A stretch of DNA of 40,684 nucleotides from Alphaproteobacteria bacterium (GCA_024281375.1 JAJSAD010000075.1:1-40684); one strand, 5' to 3'; shown: positions 15,067 through 24,241, counted from the first letter of the stretch. The notes: generated by a model not told the origin, from the sequence alone. A program made the numbers and translations.

Positions 15067-15172
15067 TATAGTCGTTCCAAAAAGGTTCCAGTCTAGGAAA
15101 GAGTGATCGACGACTATATTTCATAGTTTAGGAGCGAATGACGACGTCTGGGACCTTTTTGGAACGACTATA
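15067..15172. repeat. Repeat family A, copy 2 (best copy)
   Basis: A 106-bp element with near-perfect 25-bp terminal inverted repeats: TATAGTCGTTCCAAAAAGGT at the left and its complement, ending GGAACGACTATA, at the right. An inner GACGACTATA repeats the outer end motif, so half of the element is itself a smaller palindrome. It fills the gap between SURF1 (stop 4 nt to the left) and the convergent Trm112-like gene (stop 4 nt to the right). It can form a long hairpin in either transcript. Confidence 0.9.
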
Positions 15173-15176
15173 GCCC

Positions 15177-15359
15177 TCAGAGCTTTCTAGCATCTTCTAT
15201 GAGCATGATGGGGATACCATTTTGAATGGGAAAAGCAAGCTTTGCTGCCTTGCTAATAAGTTCACCTGCGTCACGATCATAAGACAGGGTTGTATTTGTC
15301 ACAGGGCACACCAAAAATTCCAACAATTTTTCATCAATTTCAATAGATGTGTGTGTCAT
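15177..15359 (-). CDS. Trm112-like (UPF0434) protein
   Basis: A 60-residue protein of the Trm112/YcaR family. It has the usual order: [17 protein letters not shown], then [21 protein letters not shown] with the IPIML ending motif. Family members in eukaryotes and archaea activate methyltransferases; the bacterial role is not settled. Only one Cys of the zinc-binding pair is visible in CPVT, so zinc may be lost. AAAAGGAC precedes the ATG. It is the second gene of a minus-strand pair with the LON-domain gene, 12 nt apart. Confidence 0.88.
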   Translation of the reverse strand: MTHTSIEIDEKLLEFLVCPVTNTTLSYDRDAGELISKAAKLAFPIQNGIPIMLIEDARKL

Positions 15360-15371
15360 CTTTTTGTCCTT

Positions 15372-16043
15372 TTAATGAGGTGTCCAGCTCTGGGGCGATT
15401 TTTTCATCTCATTCATTTCAATGAATGCTGTGATCATTTCAATACGCTCTTCAATGGTGCTGCTTTCAAGTATAGCCTGCTTTTCATTCGCCTCAAAGGG
15501 GCACATCATCGCAAGAGATGTGGTTAAGGATTCATCGTTAGCACTGGTGATTTCATTCCAATTAATATCTATATTAACGCGTCTGAAATAGTCCTTCAAA
15601 AGACCCATCAAACGACCACGATCCTTTGGCGTATCTCCATCAAAGGCTGTTTTGTCATCATCATAAGCCCTATAGTCTACCTGTAAAAGACCTGATTTTG
15701 AGGCAAGGGCTGTAAAGCGCTTAAGACCTTTTAAAATAAGATAAAAACTACCATCATCATTTTCCGAAAATGTTGTAATGCGACCCACACAACCCACCTG
15801 ATAAAGCTGTTTTTGAGTTTTTGTTTCTTTCAAAGGTTGGATCACCCCCAGGATGCGCCCCTGACGAAGAGCCTTTTCAACCATATGAATTTCAGCGGGT
15901 GTTTTAGCCAGAATAGGGAGAAGGCCTTTCGGCAATAAAAGCTGTCCTTTTTTTGACAGATAAGGAATCAGAGAGGGAATAGCTTCTAATCTATTTTGAG
16001 CCCTTGTCTTTTTAAGGAGATCTTTTTTTGGCAGGTGAATCAT
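15372..16043 (-). CDS. LON substrate-binding-domain protein
   Basis: About 223 residues from the ATG at 16043 (MIHLPKKDL). A longer frame to 16136 would read into repeat A copy 3, so it is not preferred. It matches the N-domain of Lon: GQLLLPKGLLPILAKTPAEI, RILGVIQPL, YQVGCVGRITTFSENDDG, LILKGLKRFTALA, and the helical tail ANEKQAILESSTIEERIEMI. There is no ATPase or protease part. The role is unknown; such proteins are common in Alphaproteobacteria. It shares an operon with the Trm112-like gene. The element at 16123-16228 lies upstream. Confidence 0.88.
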   Translation of the reverse strand: MIHLPKKDLLKKTRAQNRLEAIPSLIPYLSKKGQLLLPKGLLPILAKTPAEIHMVEKALRQGRILGVIQPLKETKTQKQLYQVGCVGRITTFSENDDGSFYLILKGLKRFTALASKSGLLQVDYRAYDDDKTAFDGDTPKDRGRLMGLLKDYFRRVNIDINWNEITSANDESLTTSLAMMCPFEANEKQAILESSTIEERIEMITAFIEMNEMKKSPQSWTPH

Positions 16044-16122
16044 TACGCTTTTTTCTTGATTACTCTCATATGTTATATAGGAGTGGCAAGAAAGAATTGC
16101 AATAAATTTTTGATTTTTCTTA

Positions 16123-16228
16123 TATAACCATGACAAAAAGGTCCCAGTCTAGGAAAGAGTGATCGACGACTATGCCTTATAGTTTAGAAACGAATGAGGA
16201 CGTCTGGGACCTTTTTGGAATAACTATA
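16123..16228. repeat. Repeat family A, copy 3
   Basis: A 106-bp copy, same length as copy 2. Left end TATAACCATGACAAAAAGGT, right end CTGGGACCTTTTTGGAATAA then CTATA. The inner GATCGACGACTAT and ATAGTTTAGAAACGAATGA match copy 2. Its right end contains the TAG stop codon (16226-16224) of the minus-strand lipoprotein gene, so the element forms that gene's 3' boundary. Confidence 0.88.
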
Positions 16229-16709
16229 ACTGAACTTCTTTGACGATCCGCCAAGATCCCGGATAACGCTTACAGCTTTCACCATGCCCCTCAAAAGAAA
16301 AATCCCCATAGCTTTTTGTGCGCATCTCTATTTTTTGAATAAATTTACGACACTGGGCTCCTTTTTTATTTTCAAGGGGGAAAACTTCGATGTAGCCTGA
16401 ATAACTAGTTTCTTTACCATCTGACCACTTAGCCGCAGGGCTTGGTCCCACATACCACGTTGACGCATCGTTAGCATTGCCGTTTTCTAAAAGAGCATAG
16501 AGCACTTTGGCTGGTGTTGTTCTCGCTCCTGCTGGTAATATTTTCCCAATAGAGGTCCCCTCATAAGCTCTCATGACTGTTGCAAGAGGAAAAAGCTCAT
16601 CTTCTGCTTCACGGCAAGGATTACTATTATTTTCACAAGGACAAATAGGCTCCCTCGAGCACCCCACAAGGGCTGTTGCAAAAATAAATAAAGAGACAAA
16701 ACGCGTCAT
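16224..16709 (-). CDS. Surface lipoprotein, 17-kDa antigen-like
   Basis: A 161-residue lipoprotein. The signal peptide MTRFVSLFIFATALVGC has a clear lipobox (LVGC, Cys 17). The C-terminal part (GAQCRKFIQKIEMRTKSYGDF, then GESCKRYPGSWRIVKE) fits the 'C-ef-q-v-i-g----ygtaCr--dGsW-iv' ending of the rickettsial 17-kDa surface antigen/Rcc01698-type domain; this is recognised by pattern only. A good AGAGGA site lies 8 nt before the ATG. The stop codon is provided by the end of repeat A copy 3, so the natural C-terminus may have been replaced by VQL. Confidence 0.72.
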   Translation of the reverse strand: MTRFVSLFIFATALVGCSREPICPCENNSNPCREAEDELFPLATVMRAYEGTSIGKILPAGARTTPAKVLYALLENGNANDASTWYVGPSPAAKWSDGKETSYSGYIEVFPLENKKGAQCRKFIQKIEMRTKSYGDFSFEGHGESCKRYPGSWRIVKEVQL

Positions 16710-16777
16710 GGTAATCCTCTACCAATGTGATAATCTTTATTTAAGTTTGCCTCATAATTGAAGGAATTTCCAGGCCT

Positions 16778-17689
16778 ATGGTAACGAAGGTTGATCCTAA
16801 ATCTGTAAAACTGCTTAAAGCTGTTACGTGTGCGTCCGTTAGTGTCGCTTTTTTCTTACTAGTTATCAAATTTGTGGCTTGGATTGCAACGGATTCCGTG
16901 AGTATTCAGGCTTCCTTGGTGGATTCACTGGTTGATACTCTTGCCTCCCTTGTTAATTTTTTCGCCATTCGCCACGCCATTATCCCTGCCGACAAAGAAC
17001 ATCGCTTTGGTCACGGAAAAATTGAAGCTATTGCAGCTCAGGGTCAATCTGTTTTTATTGCGGGGACAGCTTTATGGTTAGGATTTGAGGCCATTCATCG
17101 TCTTATTCAACCAGAACAAGTCCGTGAAACCCCCTTTGGTCTGGCTGTCATTACCTTTACGATTGTTCTCACTCTAGGGCTGGTTGCTTTTCAGAAATAT
17201 GTCATTGCGCAAACCAATTCAACAATTATTAAAGCAGATCATCTGCATTTTAAAAGTGACCTCTTTTTAAACCTTTCTGTTATTGCATCCTTATTACTCT
17301 CGTCTCAATTAGGATGGCTTTTTGTTGATCCTCTTTGTGGTTTTGTGATTGGGGGGTATATTATGTACACCTCTTGGAGCATTGCCAAAGAGGCCTTTCA
17401 CATCCTTATTGATCGAGAACTCCCCAACGAAGATCGTCAGAAAATCAAAGATATTGTCCTTAATCATCAAGATGTTTTGGGATTTCATGATCTTAAAACA
17501 AGATCCTCAGGTCCCAGTCGTTTTATTCAACTCCACCTTGAAATGGACGGCGATATACGTCTCATAAAGGCCCATGATATTGCTATGGATGTCGCTAATA
17601 ATCTTCGTAAGGCCTTTCCGCAAACGGAAGTCATTATCCACCAAGACCCTTTCGATGATAGTCACGAAGATGGTAGCCTACAAGATTAA
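16778..17689 (+). CDS. Cation diffusion facilitator (FieF-like metal exporter)
   Basis: A 303-residue CDF-family inner-membrane exporter of divalent metals such as zinc or iron, driven by protons. Six helices occupy the first 210 residues. The metal site pattern is visible: [20 protein letters not shown] (helix 2) with its two Asp, and [18 protein letters not shown] (helix 5) with the His/Asp pair. [14 protein letters not shown] is the family signature. A cytoplasmic ferredoxin-like domain follows ([20 protein letters not shown]) and ends [11 protein letters not shown]. It meets hemA tail-to-tail with a 4-nt overlap. The substrate cannot be read from sequence. Confidence 0.92.
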   Translation: MVTKVDPKSVKLLKAVTCASVSVAFFLLVIKFVAWIATDSVSIQASLVDSLVDTLASLVNFFAIRHAIIPADKEHRFGHGKIEAIAAQGQSVFIAGTALWLGFEAIHRLIQPEQVRETPFGLAVITFTIVLTLGLVAFQKYVIAQTNSTIIKADHLHFKSDLFLNLSVIASLLLSSQLGWLFVDPLCGFVIGGYIMYTSWSIAKEAFHILIDRELPNEDRQKIKDIVLNHQDVLGFHDLKTRSSGPSRFIQLHLEMDGDIRLIKAHDIAMDVANNLRKAFPQTEVIIHQDPFDDSHEDGSLQD

Positions 17690-18912
17690 GCGACGGCTTT
17701 TGTGTCGGAAAATTCGAGGCCAAAGCGCTGCCAAATTTCACTGAGAGCAGCGACCAATTGATCGGCCATTTCTTCTGTATGAATAGCAGATGGCGTAAGG
17801 CGGAGACGCTCTGTTCCTACAGGAACCGTTGGGTAATTGATAGGTTGAACATAGATTTGATATTCATTGAGCAATGTATCCGTTACTTGTTTGCATTTTT
17901 TAGCATTGCCAATAATGACCGGCACAATATGGCTCTCACTTTGAAGATAAGGAATGCCAGCGTTTTTAAACTTCTCTTTTAAGTAGGCTGCATTTTTTTG
18001 GTGAATTTTCCGTTCACTGTCTGAGGATTTAAGGTGCCGGATACTTGCCGCACAACCCGCCGCAACAGATGGTGTCAATGAGGTTGTGAAAATAAAACCA
18101 GGAGCAAAACTGCGAACAAAGTCGATGATTTCTTTCGACCCTGTGATATACCCTCCTATCAGACCAAAGGCCTTTCCAAGGGTCCCCTGGATAATATCAA
18201 CGTCATCCTCAAGGCCACGAGCTTGAGCGATGCCACCTCCCTTATGACCATACATGCCAACGCCATGGACTTCATCAATATAGGTGAGAGCGCCAAATTC
18301 CTTGGCAACAGCACAGATTTCTTTGATAGGGGCGATATCCCCATCCATAGAATAAACAGATTCAAAAGCGATCAATTTCGCGCAACTCGGATCATCTTGT
18401 TCAAGAAGACGCCTTAAATCTTCAACATCATTATGCTTGAAAATACGTTTTTGGGCATTGCTGTGACGAATACCTTGAATCATTGAGGCATGATTTTCAG
18501 AATCAGAGTAAATAATACAATTCGGTAGAAGGGTTCCAAGAGTTGAAAGGGCCGCTTCGTTAGCGACATAACCAGATGTGAAGATAAGCCCTGCTTCTTT
18601 ATTATGCAGGTCGGCCAATTCATTTTCCAAATCAACATGGTAACGGGTTGTCCCAGAAATATTTCGCGTTCCTCCGGCACCAGCCCCACAGTCGTCCAAA
18701 GTTCTTTTCGTCGCCTCTAAAACTTTGGGATGTTGGCCCATCCCCAGATAATCGTTACCGCACCAGATGATAATTTCTTTTGTGCCCTCAGGTGTGTGAA
18801 GATCGGCTTTTGGAAAATCACCGGCTCGACGCTCAATATTCGCAAAGTGGCGATAGCGCCCCTCATCCTTGAGCTTCTCGAGTTTTCCATTAAAAAAGGC
18901 AGTATAATCCAT
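17686..18912 (-). CDS. hemA: 5-aminolevulinate synthase
   Basis: A 408-residue PLP enzyme that joins glycine and succinyl-CoA to make 5-aminolevulinate, the first haem precursor, by the C4 route typical of Alphaproteobacteria. Visible parts: [62 protein letters not shown], the Schiff-base lysine in [17 protein letters not shown], and [16 protein letters not shown]. The start at 18912 ([12 protein letters not shown]) is the family start; a frame to 18942 adds foreign residues. AGAAG lies 9 nt upstream. A 17-bp palindrome at 18942-18958 lies 30 nt above the start and may regulate it. Confidence 0.96.
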   Translation of the reverse strand: MDYTAFFNGKLEKLKDEGRYRHFANIERRAGDFPKADLHTPEGTKEIIIWCGNDYLGMGQHPKVLEATKRTLDDCGAGAGGTRNISGTTRYHVDLENELADLHNKEAGLIFTSGYVANEAALSTLGTLLPNCIIYSDSENHASMIQGIRHSNAQKRIFKHNDVEDLRRLLEQDDPSCAKLIAFESVYSMDGDIAPIKEICAVAKEFGALTYIDEVHGVGMYGHKGGGIAQARGLEDDVDIIQGTLGKAFGLIGGYITGSKEIIDFVRSFAPGFIFTTSLTPSVAAGCAASIRHLKSSDSERKIHQKNAAYLKEKFKNAGIPYLQSESHIVPVIIGNAKKCKQVTDTLLNEYQIYVQPINYPTVPVGTERLRLTPSAIHTEEMADQLVAALSEIWQRFGLEFSDTKAVA

Positions 18913-18941
18913 CAACGATCTTCTTTCAAATTTTTTCTTCA

Positions 18942-18958
18942 AGGGTTATGATAACCCT
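18942..18958. promoter_or_regulatory. 17-bp palindrome between hemA and xseA
   Basis: AGGGTTAT-G-ATAACCCT is a perfect inverted repeat with 8-bp arms around a single base. It lies 30-46 nt upstream of the hemA start and about 95 nt from the divergent xseA start. The single-base centre argues against a hairpin and for a dimeric repressor or activator site. No known consensus (Fur, FNR, Irr) is matched closely. Confidence 0.5.
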
Positions 18959-19051
18959 AAATTTATTACGAAATCCTTAAGACACCAGGATAACAACCCC
19001 AAATGTACACTATTTCCCCATCATCCGGCAATAGCCCCCATAAGGTTTATC

Positions 19052-20392
19052 ATGTTAATTAACAAAGTTTACACCATCACTGAAATTTCGGGCCTCATAA
19101 AAGGTGTGGTCGAACACCACTTCACGGGCATTCAAGTCAAGGCTGAACTCTCATCGGTTAAAAAACACTCTTCAGGGCATATTTATCTTACTTTAAAAGA
19201 GGGTAAGGCTGTTTTAAATGGTATCTGTTGGAAGGGTATGGTTTCAAAGTTAGCCACACAACCCCAAGAGGGTTTAGAGGTCATTTGTACAGGACGTTTG
19301 ACCACTTTTCCCATGCAATCAAAATATCAAATGATTATTGAGTCCATGGAACTCGCCGGCGAAGGAGTGCTCTTAAAACGCCTAGAAGAGTTGAAAAAGA
19401 AATTAATGGCTGAGGGGCTTTTTGACCCAAATCGCAAACAAGATATCCCTTTGATTCCCCAGAAAATTGGTATTATCACCTCTCCAACGGGTGCTGTGAT
19501 TCGGGACATTCTTCACCGTCTTCAAGATCGTTTTCCAACATCTGTCCTCTTATGGCCAGTCCCTGTCCAAGGGGAAGGAGCAGCCCTCAAGATTGCAGCC
19601 GCCATTGAGGGCTTTAACATCCTCCCAAAAACAGAACGTCCCGATGTCTTAATCGTTGCAAGAGGGGGCGGGAGCCTTGAAGACTTATGGTGCTTTAATG
19701 AAGAATGTGTTGTGAGGGCCGTTGCCAACAGCCAAATTCCCCTTATTTCCGCGGTGGGTCATGAAACGGATACAACTCTTATTGATTATGCCTCAGACCA
19801 TCGGGCCCCTACCCCAACGGCTGCCGCTGAGCGGGCTGTTCCTGTGCGCCAAGACCTGCGCGTTAAAGTACAGGATCGCACCAAACGTTTGAATCAATCT
19901 ATGCGCCGCCTTTTTGAAGAAAATACCCAGCGTTTAGATGATCGCCAAGAGCGTTTGGGCCGCGCTATGGATGTGTTCTTGCGACATAATGAACAACGTC
20001 TTGCCCGTTTGCAAATGCGATCTCCCCGCGACCTTGTGTTACGACAAAATGATGCCTTAAAAAGTCTCTCTAGTCGTTTTGTCCTTGGGATGCGACATCA
20101 CCTTCAAACGCGAGAGAAAACCTTAGACTCATGCGGGAAATTACTAGAGAGTTACTCTTACACAAGGACCCTTGAGCGTGGTTTTTCCCTTGTCAAAAAT
20201 AAAGCAGGAGAGGTCATAAGGCGTGCAAAAGACCTTGTGAGGGGAGACCTGTTTGAAGTGCATTTTGCCGATGGGAGGGTTGAGGCACAAGTCAGTGGTA
20301 ACGCGCCAACTTTGCAAAAGCCCCGATCCAAAAAAAAAAGTCAAAAACAAGCTCATAAATCTTCTAACACACAACAGGGCTCTTTATTTTAA
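19052..20392 (+). CDS. xseA: Exodeoxyribonuclease VII large subunit
   Basis: A 446-residue nuclease subunit that, with XseB, degrades single-stranded DNA to oligonucleotides. Order: N-terminal OB fold (YTITEISGLIKGVVEHHFTG, then SGHIYLTLKE and ICTGRLTTF), the catalytic region GIITSPTGAVIRDILHRL, DVLIVARGGGSLEDLWCFNE and AVGHETDTTLIDYASD followed by RAPTPTAAAE, then a long coiled coil, and the ending RGFSLVKNKAGEVIRRA. A Lys-rich tail (RSKKKSQKQAHKS) closes the protein. Length is normal. It diverges from hemA. xseB is not nearby. Confidence 0.96.
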   Translation: MLINKVYTITEISGLIKGVVEHHFTGIQVKAELSSVKKHSSGHIYLTLKEGKAVLNGICWKGMVSKLATQPQEGLEVICTGRLTTFPMQSKYQMIIESMELAGEGVLLKRLEELKKKLMAEGLFDPNRKQDIPLIPQKIGIITSPTGAVIRDILHRLQDRFPTSVLLWPVPVQGEGAALKIAAAIEGFNILPKTERPDVLIVARGGGSLEDLWCFNEECVVRAVANSQIPLISAVGHETDTTLIDYASDHRAPTPTAAAERAVPVRQDLRVKVQDRTKRLNQSMRRLFEENTQRLDDRQERLGRAMDVFLRHNEQRLARLQMRSPRDLVLRQNDALKSLSSRFVLGMRHHLQTREKTLDSCGKLLESYSYTRTLERGFSLVKNKAGEVIRRAKDLVRGDLFEVHFADGRVEAQVSGNAPTLQKPRSKKKSQKQAHKSSNTQQGSLF

Positions 20393-20577
20393 TTTCTAAA
20401 CCTATAAAAAGTCTATTATCAAAAAATTATACCCCTTTGCAAGAAAAAAAGAGAGCAAAAGTAAATTGTTTTGTTGTTGCTCAGGCGACTGAAATCTAGA
20501 TTTGCATGTCACGGCAATCCAGTATATGGTTTCATCGACTTATTTAAGTTGTCAAAAATTTAAGAAGGAAAAGCGTT

Positions 20578-21693
20578 ATGATTATTGGAGTACCAAAGGA
20601 AATTAAAGCTCATGAGTATAGAGTAGGACTTGTTCCGGGTTCCGTAAAAGAAATTATACGCAATGGTCATTCCGTTCTTGTAGAAACAAACGCTGGGATT
20701 GGCATTGGTTTTTCTGATGATCACTACAAAGAAGCAGGCGCCACTGTTTTGCCCACAGCAAAAGAAATTTTTGAAGGGTCTGATATGATCGTTAAGGTCA
20801 AGGAGCCCCAATCAACTGAATGTCAGATGCTTCATGAGGGTCAAATTCTTTTCACCTATTTGCATCTCGCAGCGGACAAAGCTCAAACAGAAGGTCTCAT
20901 TAAATCTAAGTCCGTTGCCATTGCTTATGAGACCGTGACGGATGATTATGGTCGTTTGCCCCTTTTAACACCCATGAGTGAAGTTGCAGGTCGCATGTCT
21001 GTTCAAGTTGGAGCGACGTGTCTTGAAAAATATGCGGGGGGTGCTGGTGTCCTTTTAGGGGGTGTTCCAGGTGTTGAACCGGGTCATGTTGTGGTTATTG
21101 GGGGAGGAGTTGTTGGAACAGCCGCCGCCCGCATGGCCATGGGTCTTGAAGCAAAAGTGACAATTATTGATCGCTCGAACCAACGCTTACACGAACTTGA
21201 TTGCCTGTATGGGTCAAGGTTGAATAAGATTTATTCTACCTATGATAATATTGAACAGTATGTAGCTGATGCTGATCTTGTGATTGGAGCAGTTTTGGTA
21301 CCTGGGGCTGCTGCTCCTAAGCTCGTGAATCGCTCTATGATCCAAAATATGCGCCCAGGGTCAGCCCTGGTCGATGTAGCCATTGATCAAGGAGGGTGTT
21401 TTGAAACGTCCAAACCCACAAGCCACGCAAACCCCACTTATGAAGTAGATGGGATTATTCATTATTGTGTCACAAATATGCCAGGTGCTGTGGCGAAGAC
21501 CTCAGCGGTTGCCCTTAATAATGCCACGCTGCCCTATGTATTGGATTTGGCCAATAAAGGATACCAAAAAGCATTAAAGGAAGATAAACACCTTTTGAAT
21601 GGCTTGAATGTTTATCGAGGCTCGGTGACTTATCAGGCTGTTGCCAATGATTTGGGATATGATTTTGTTGACCCAGCTCAAGCGGTCTCTTAG
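20578..21693 (+). CDS. ald: Alanine dehydrogenase
   Basis: A 371-residue NAD-dependent enzyme converting L-alanine to pyruvate and ammonia and back. The family start MIIGVPKEIKAHEYRVGLVP is followed by IVKVKEPQ (catalytic Lys region), FTYLHLAADK (catalytic His), the nucleotide-binding GHVVVIGGGVVGTAAARMA, VDVAIDQGGCFETSKPT and HYCVTNMPGAVAKTSAVAL. Full length. AAGAAGGAAAAG precedes the ATG. It stands alone and converges on rpoH 22 nt away. It may feed pyruvate from amino acids, reasonable for a bacterium living on host peptides; this is inference. Confidence 0.97.
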   Translation: MIIGVPKEIKAHEYRVGLVPGSVKEIIRNGHSVLVETNAGIGIGFSDDHYKEAGATVLPTAKEIFEGSDMIVKVKEPQSTECQMLHEGQILFTYLHLAADKAQTEGLIKSKSVAIAYETVTDDYGRLPLLTPMSEVAGRMSVQVGATCLEKYAGGAGVLLGGVPGVEPGHVVVIGGGVVGTAAARMAMGLEAKVTIIDRSNQRLHELDCLYGSRLNKIYSTYDNIEQYVADADLVIGAVLVPGAAAPKLVNRSMIQNMRPGSALVDVAIDQGGCFETSKPTSHANPTYEVDGIIHYCVTNMPGAVAKTSAVALNNATLPYVLDLANKGYQKALKEDKHLLNGLNVYRGSVTYQAVANDLGYDFVDPAQAVS

Positions 21694-21715
21694 AGACCTT
21701 CTTAAGAAAAGTAGC

Positions 21716-22837
21716 CTAATAAACAATGCCATTTTCCAGAGTTTTTTCCGTCGCTTTTTGGGTGTTGTAAACCTGTTGTTTGACATTTTTTTGCACTTTA
21801 ATAAAGGCCTTCATTTCAATTTGACGGACACGCTCTCGGGAGAGATTGAGCTTAAGTCCAATCTCTTCAAGGGTTTTAGGAGGATCGCTTAAACGACGCA
21901 TTTGCATAATGGTAAGTTCTCGAGGTTTGAGGTGCTCAAAGGCCGTCTCTAACATACCAAAACGTTTTTTAAATTCATCATCACGGGCGATTTTTTCGGC
22001 GTGATTTTCATTTTCATCCTCAATCCAATCTTGCCATTGCCCTTCAGCCTCTCCGCCAATGGGGGTATTTAAAGAATAGTCATTTCCCGCCAAACGTTTT
22101 GCCATTTCAGATACTGTTTTCTCAGGAACATTAAGGTCTAGGGCTATTTGAGAAATTTGTGCTTTGTTGAGATAACGTTGCCCCTCATCTAACATAGCCC
22201 GGCGTTTTGCCCGAAGATTAAAAAAGAGTTTTTTTTGGGCCGCAGTTGTGCCTGTTTTGACCAAAGACCAGTTGCGCATCACATATTCTTTCATAGAAGC
22301 CTTGACCCACCACATGGCATAGGTTGAAAAACGCACACCTTTTTCAGGGTCAAATTTTTCAAGGGCTTTCATCATACCAATATGACCCTCAGAAATAAGG
22401 TCCAAAAGGGGCATACCATACCCTCGATAACCCTGAGCTATCTTCGAGACAAGTCGGAGGTGGGAACCTACAATTTGTTCTTTAGCACGCACATCCCCTG
22501 TTTCTTGCCAACGCTTTGCAAGGTTGTACTCTTCACCGGCTTCAAGCATGGGAAAATTTTTAATTTTCTTGAGATAAGCGGACAGAGCATCACGCTTTCT
22601 GGGGTCTTGTACTGTAATAAAGGGTTTAGGTTCTTTTTGAAAGGAGGGGTCCGTTTGATTATCAAAATCTACCTCAGAATCTTGTTCTACATCGGTATCT
22701 GCAAGGGGAACTTCGGGGAATTCTTGGGCGGCTTCGAGGGATTCTGCGACAACATCAATGTCGACCAGTTCATCCTCAAGGGCATGTCCTGGATCACTCA
22801 CACGGGCTTCTTCTAAAAAATCCTCTTTTTTTTCCAC
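21716..22837 (-). CDS. rpoH: RpoH-family heat-shock sigma factor with acidic N-terminal extension
   Basis: A 373-residue sigma-70 family protein. Region 2 reads AKEQIVGSHLRLVSKIAQGY, PLLDLISEGHIGMMKALEKF and RFSTYAMWWVKASMKEYVMR; the RpoH box QKKLFFNLR follows; region 4 is LTIMQMRRLSDPPKTLEEIG and LNLSRERVRQIEMKAF. RpoH directs RNA polymerase to heat-shock promoters. E. coli RpoH begins region 1.2 near residue 17, but here the matching DALSAYLKKIKNFPML begins near residue 83, so about 65 extra residues precede it; they are strongly acidic (for example EDELVDIDVVAESLEAAQEF). The start is GTG at 22837 with AGGTG upstream. No shorter start near the conserved region is evident. Confidence 0.93.
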   Translation of the reverse strand: MEKKEDFLEEARVSDPGHALEDELVDIDVVAESLEAAQEFPEVPLADTDVEQDSEVDFDNQTDPSFQKEPKPFITVQDPRKRDALSAYLKKIKNFPMLEAGEEYNLAKRWQETGDVRAKEQIVGSHLRLVSKIAQGYRGYGMPLLDLISEGHIGMMKALEKFDPEKGVRFSTYAMWWVKASMKEYVMRNWSLVKTGTTAAQKKLFFNLRAKRRAMLDEGQRYLNKAQISQIALDLNVPEKTVSEMAKRLAGNDYSLNTPIGGEAEGQWQDWIEDENENHAEKIARDDEFKKRFGMLETAFEHLKPRELTIMQMRRLSDPPKTLEEIGLKLNLSRERVRQIEMKAFIKVQKNVKQQVYNTQKATEKTLENGIVY

Positions 22838-22912
22838 TCTTTCACCTGTAAAGTATTTTGAAATTCATCCCTACTCGTTAATATTACCATAAAAAGAGTT
22901 AAAAAGTAAAAT

Positions 22913-24190
22913 ATGACCCACATTTCTAACCTCTCTTCAGCATCGTCCCAAAAGATAAAAATTCCTCCACAGGCTTGGATTGCCTGGGGTGTTGTGACTT
23001 TTTTCTATGCCTTTCAGTCGATGCTTCGGGTTTTTCCAAGTATTATGATCGATGATATTCGTCAAAAATTTGGCGTAGATACTCAGCAATTTGGTGATTT
23101 TTCAGGGGTTTATTATTTAGGATATGCCCTGATGCATATTCCCATTGGTCTTTTATTAGATCATAAAAGTCCCCGCTGGGTGATTGCCTTAAGTGTGGTC
23201 CTCTGCAGCCTTGGTATTTTACCCTTAATCTACACAGACTCATGGACCCTTGCGGTTGTTGGGCGTTTTTTATTGGGGGCGGGATCCTCAACAGCTATTT
23301 TGGGTGTTTTTAAAGTCATTCGTCTTTATTTCCCCAGTCATAAATTTGGAACTGTTCTCGGATTCTCTGTAATGATTGGTGTCTTAGGTGCTATTTATGG
23401 GGGGCGTCCTGTACAGGGCTTGGTAGATTCTATGGGGTGGGTAGCTGTTTTATACGCCTTCATTGTTGCTGGTTTTCTTCTTGCACTTGCTGTTATTTTC
23501 CTCATTCCAAAGCGACAAGATCCAGAAGCGACAACATCCCATGGAACGTTACTTCATGATTTGACGGTTGTTTTTAAAACGCCCTATGTCATAACAACTG
23601 CTTTTTTGGCTGCTTTTATGGTGGGTCCTTTGGAAGGGTTTGCGGATGTATGGGGTGTTTCCTATCTTACGCAATCTTATGGTTTTTCAAAAGAAACAGC
23701 TTCCTATTTACCAAGTCTTATTTTCTTTGGCATGTGTGTGGGATCTCCGTCGCTGGCCTATCTTGGGGAGCGGACAAAGCGCTATACATTTATCATTCAA
23801 ATAAGTGCTCTCATCATGGGGATTTGTTTTCTTTTCTTGTTACTCACAACCCTTCCCTTATGGGGCATTCAGGTCTCTTTTATTATCGTGGGTATCTTGA
23901 GTGCTTATCAAGTTCTTGTGATGCACATTAATAGTATGCGGGTTGAAGCGAAATACTCTGGTATCGTCACGGCCATTACAAATATGATTATTATGTCTTT
24001 TGGTTATGTTTTTCACCATTTTATTGGACGCATTATAAACAGCTATTGGGAGGGAGAAAATGTTGATGGCATAAGGGTTTATCCTATTGAAGCTTATGAT
24101 AATGGACTCATGATTATTCCTTTGGGGCTCTTTTTAGCGTTTCTTGGGTTTTATGGGGAGAAAATCCACGCTAGACTAACACATAAGTAA
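22913..24190 (+). CDS. Major facilitator superfamily transporter
   Basis: A 425-residue, 12-helix inner-membrane transporter. Visible MFS features: the helix 2-3 loop GLLLDHKSPRWVIALS, close to the 'G-ldr-g-r--l' motif A; VVGRFLLGAGSSTAILGVFK in helix 4; a central hydrophilic loop (PKRQDPEATTSHGTL); and LGERTKRYTFIIQI as the second-half motif. The substrate is unknown; relatives in intracellular Alphaproteobacteria include small-solute and metabolite transporters. It is divergent from rpoH and stands before the GGDEF-like cluster, 51 nt apart. Confidence 0.85.
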   Translation: MTHISNLSSASSQKIKIPPQAWIAWGVVTFFYAFQSMLRVFPSIMIDDIRQKFGVDTQQFGDFSGVYYLGYALMHIPIGLLLDHKSPRWVIALSVVLCSLGILPLIYTDSWTLAVVGRFLLGAGSSTAILGVFKVIRLYFPSHKFGTVLGFSVMIGVLGAIYGGRPVQGLVDSMGWVAVLYAFIVAGFLLALAVIFLIPKRQDPEATTSHGTLLHDLTVVFKTPYVITTAFLAAFMVGPLEGFADVWGVSYLTQSYGFSKETASYLPSLIFFGMCVGSPSLAYLGERTKRYTFIIQISALIMGICFLFLLLTTLPLWGIQVSFIIVGILSAYQVLVMHINSMRVEAKYSGIVTAITNMIIMSFGYVFHHFIGRIINSYWEGENVDGIRVYPIEAYDNGLMIIPLGLFLAFLGFYGEKIHARLTHK

Positions 24191-24241
24191 GTGATGGTTT
24201 AAAATAGGTAACGTAACAGTAAGCAGCAGGGAAGTAATAAA

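Noticed and set aside
16044-16136. N-terminal extension of the LON-domain protein
   Set aside because: It reads into repeat A copy 3 and adds sequence foreign to the family; start at 16043 is preferred.
21684-21698. Palindrome GGTCTCT-T-AGAGACC at the ald stop codon
   Set aside because: It has a one-base centre and no T run, so it is not a terminator; it may be chance, as it overlaps the coding end.
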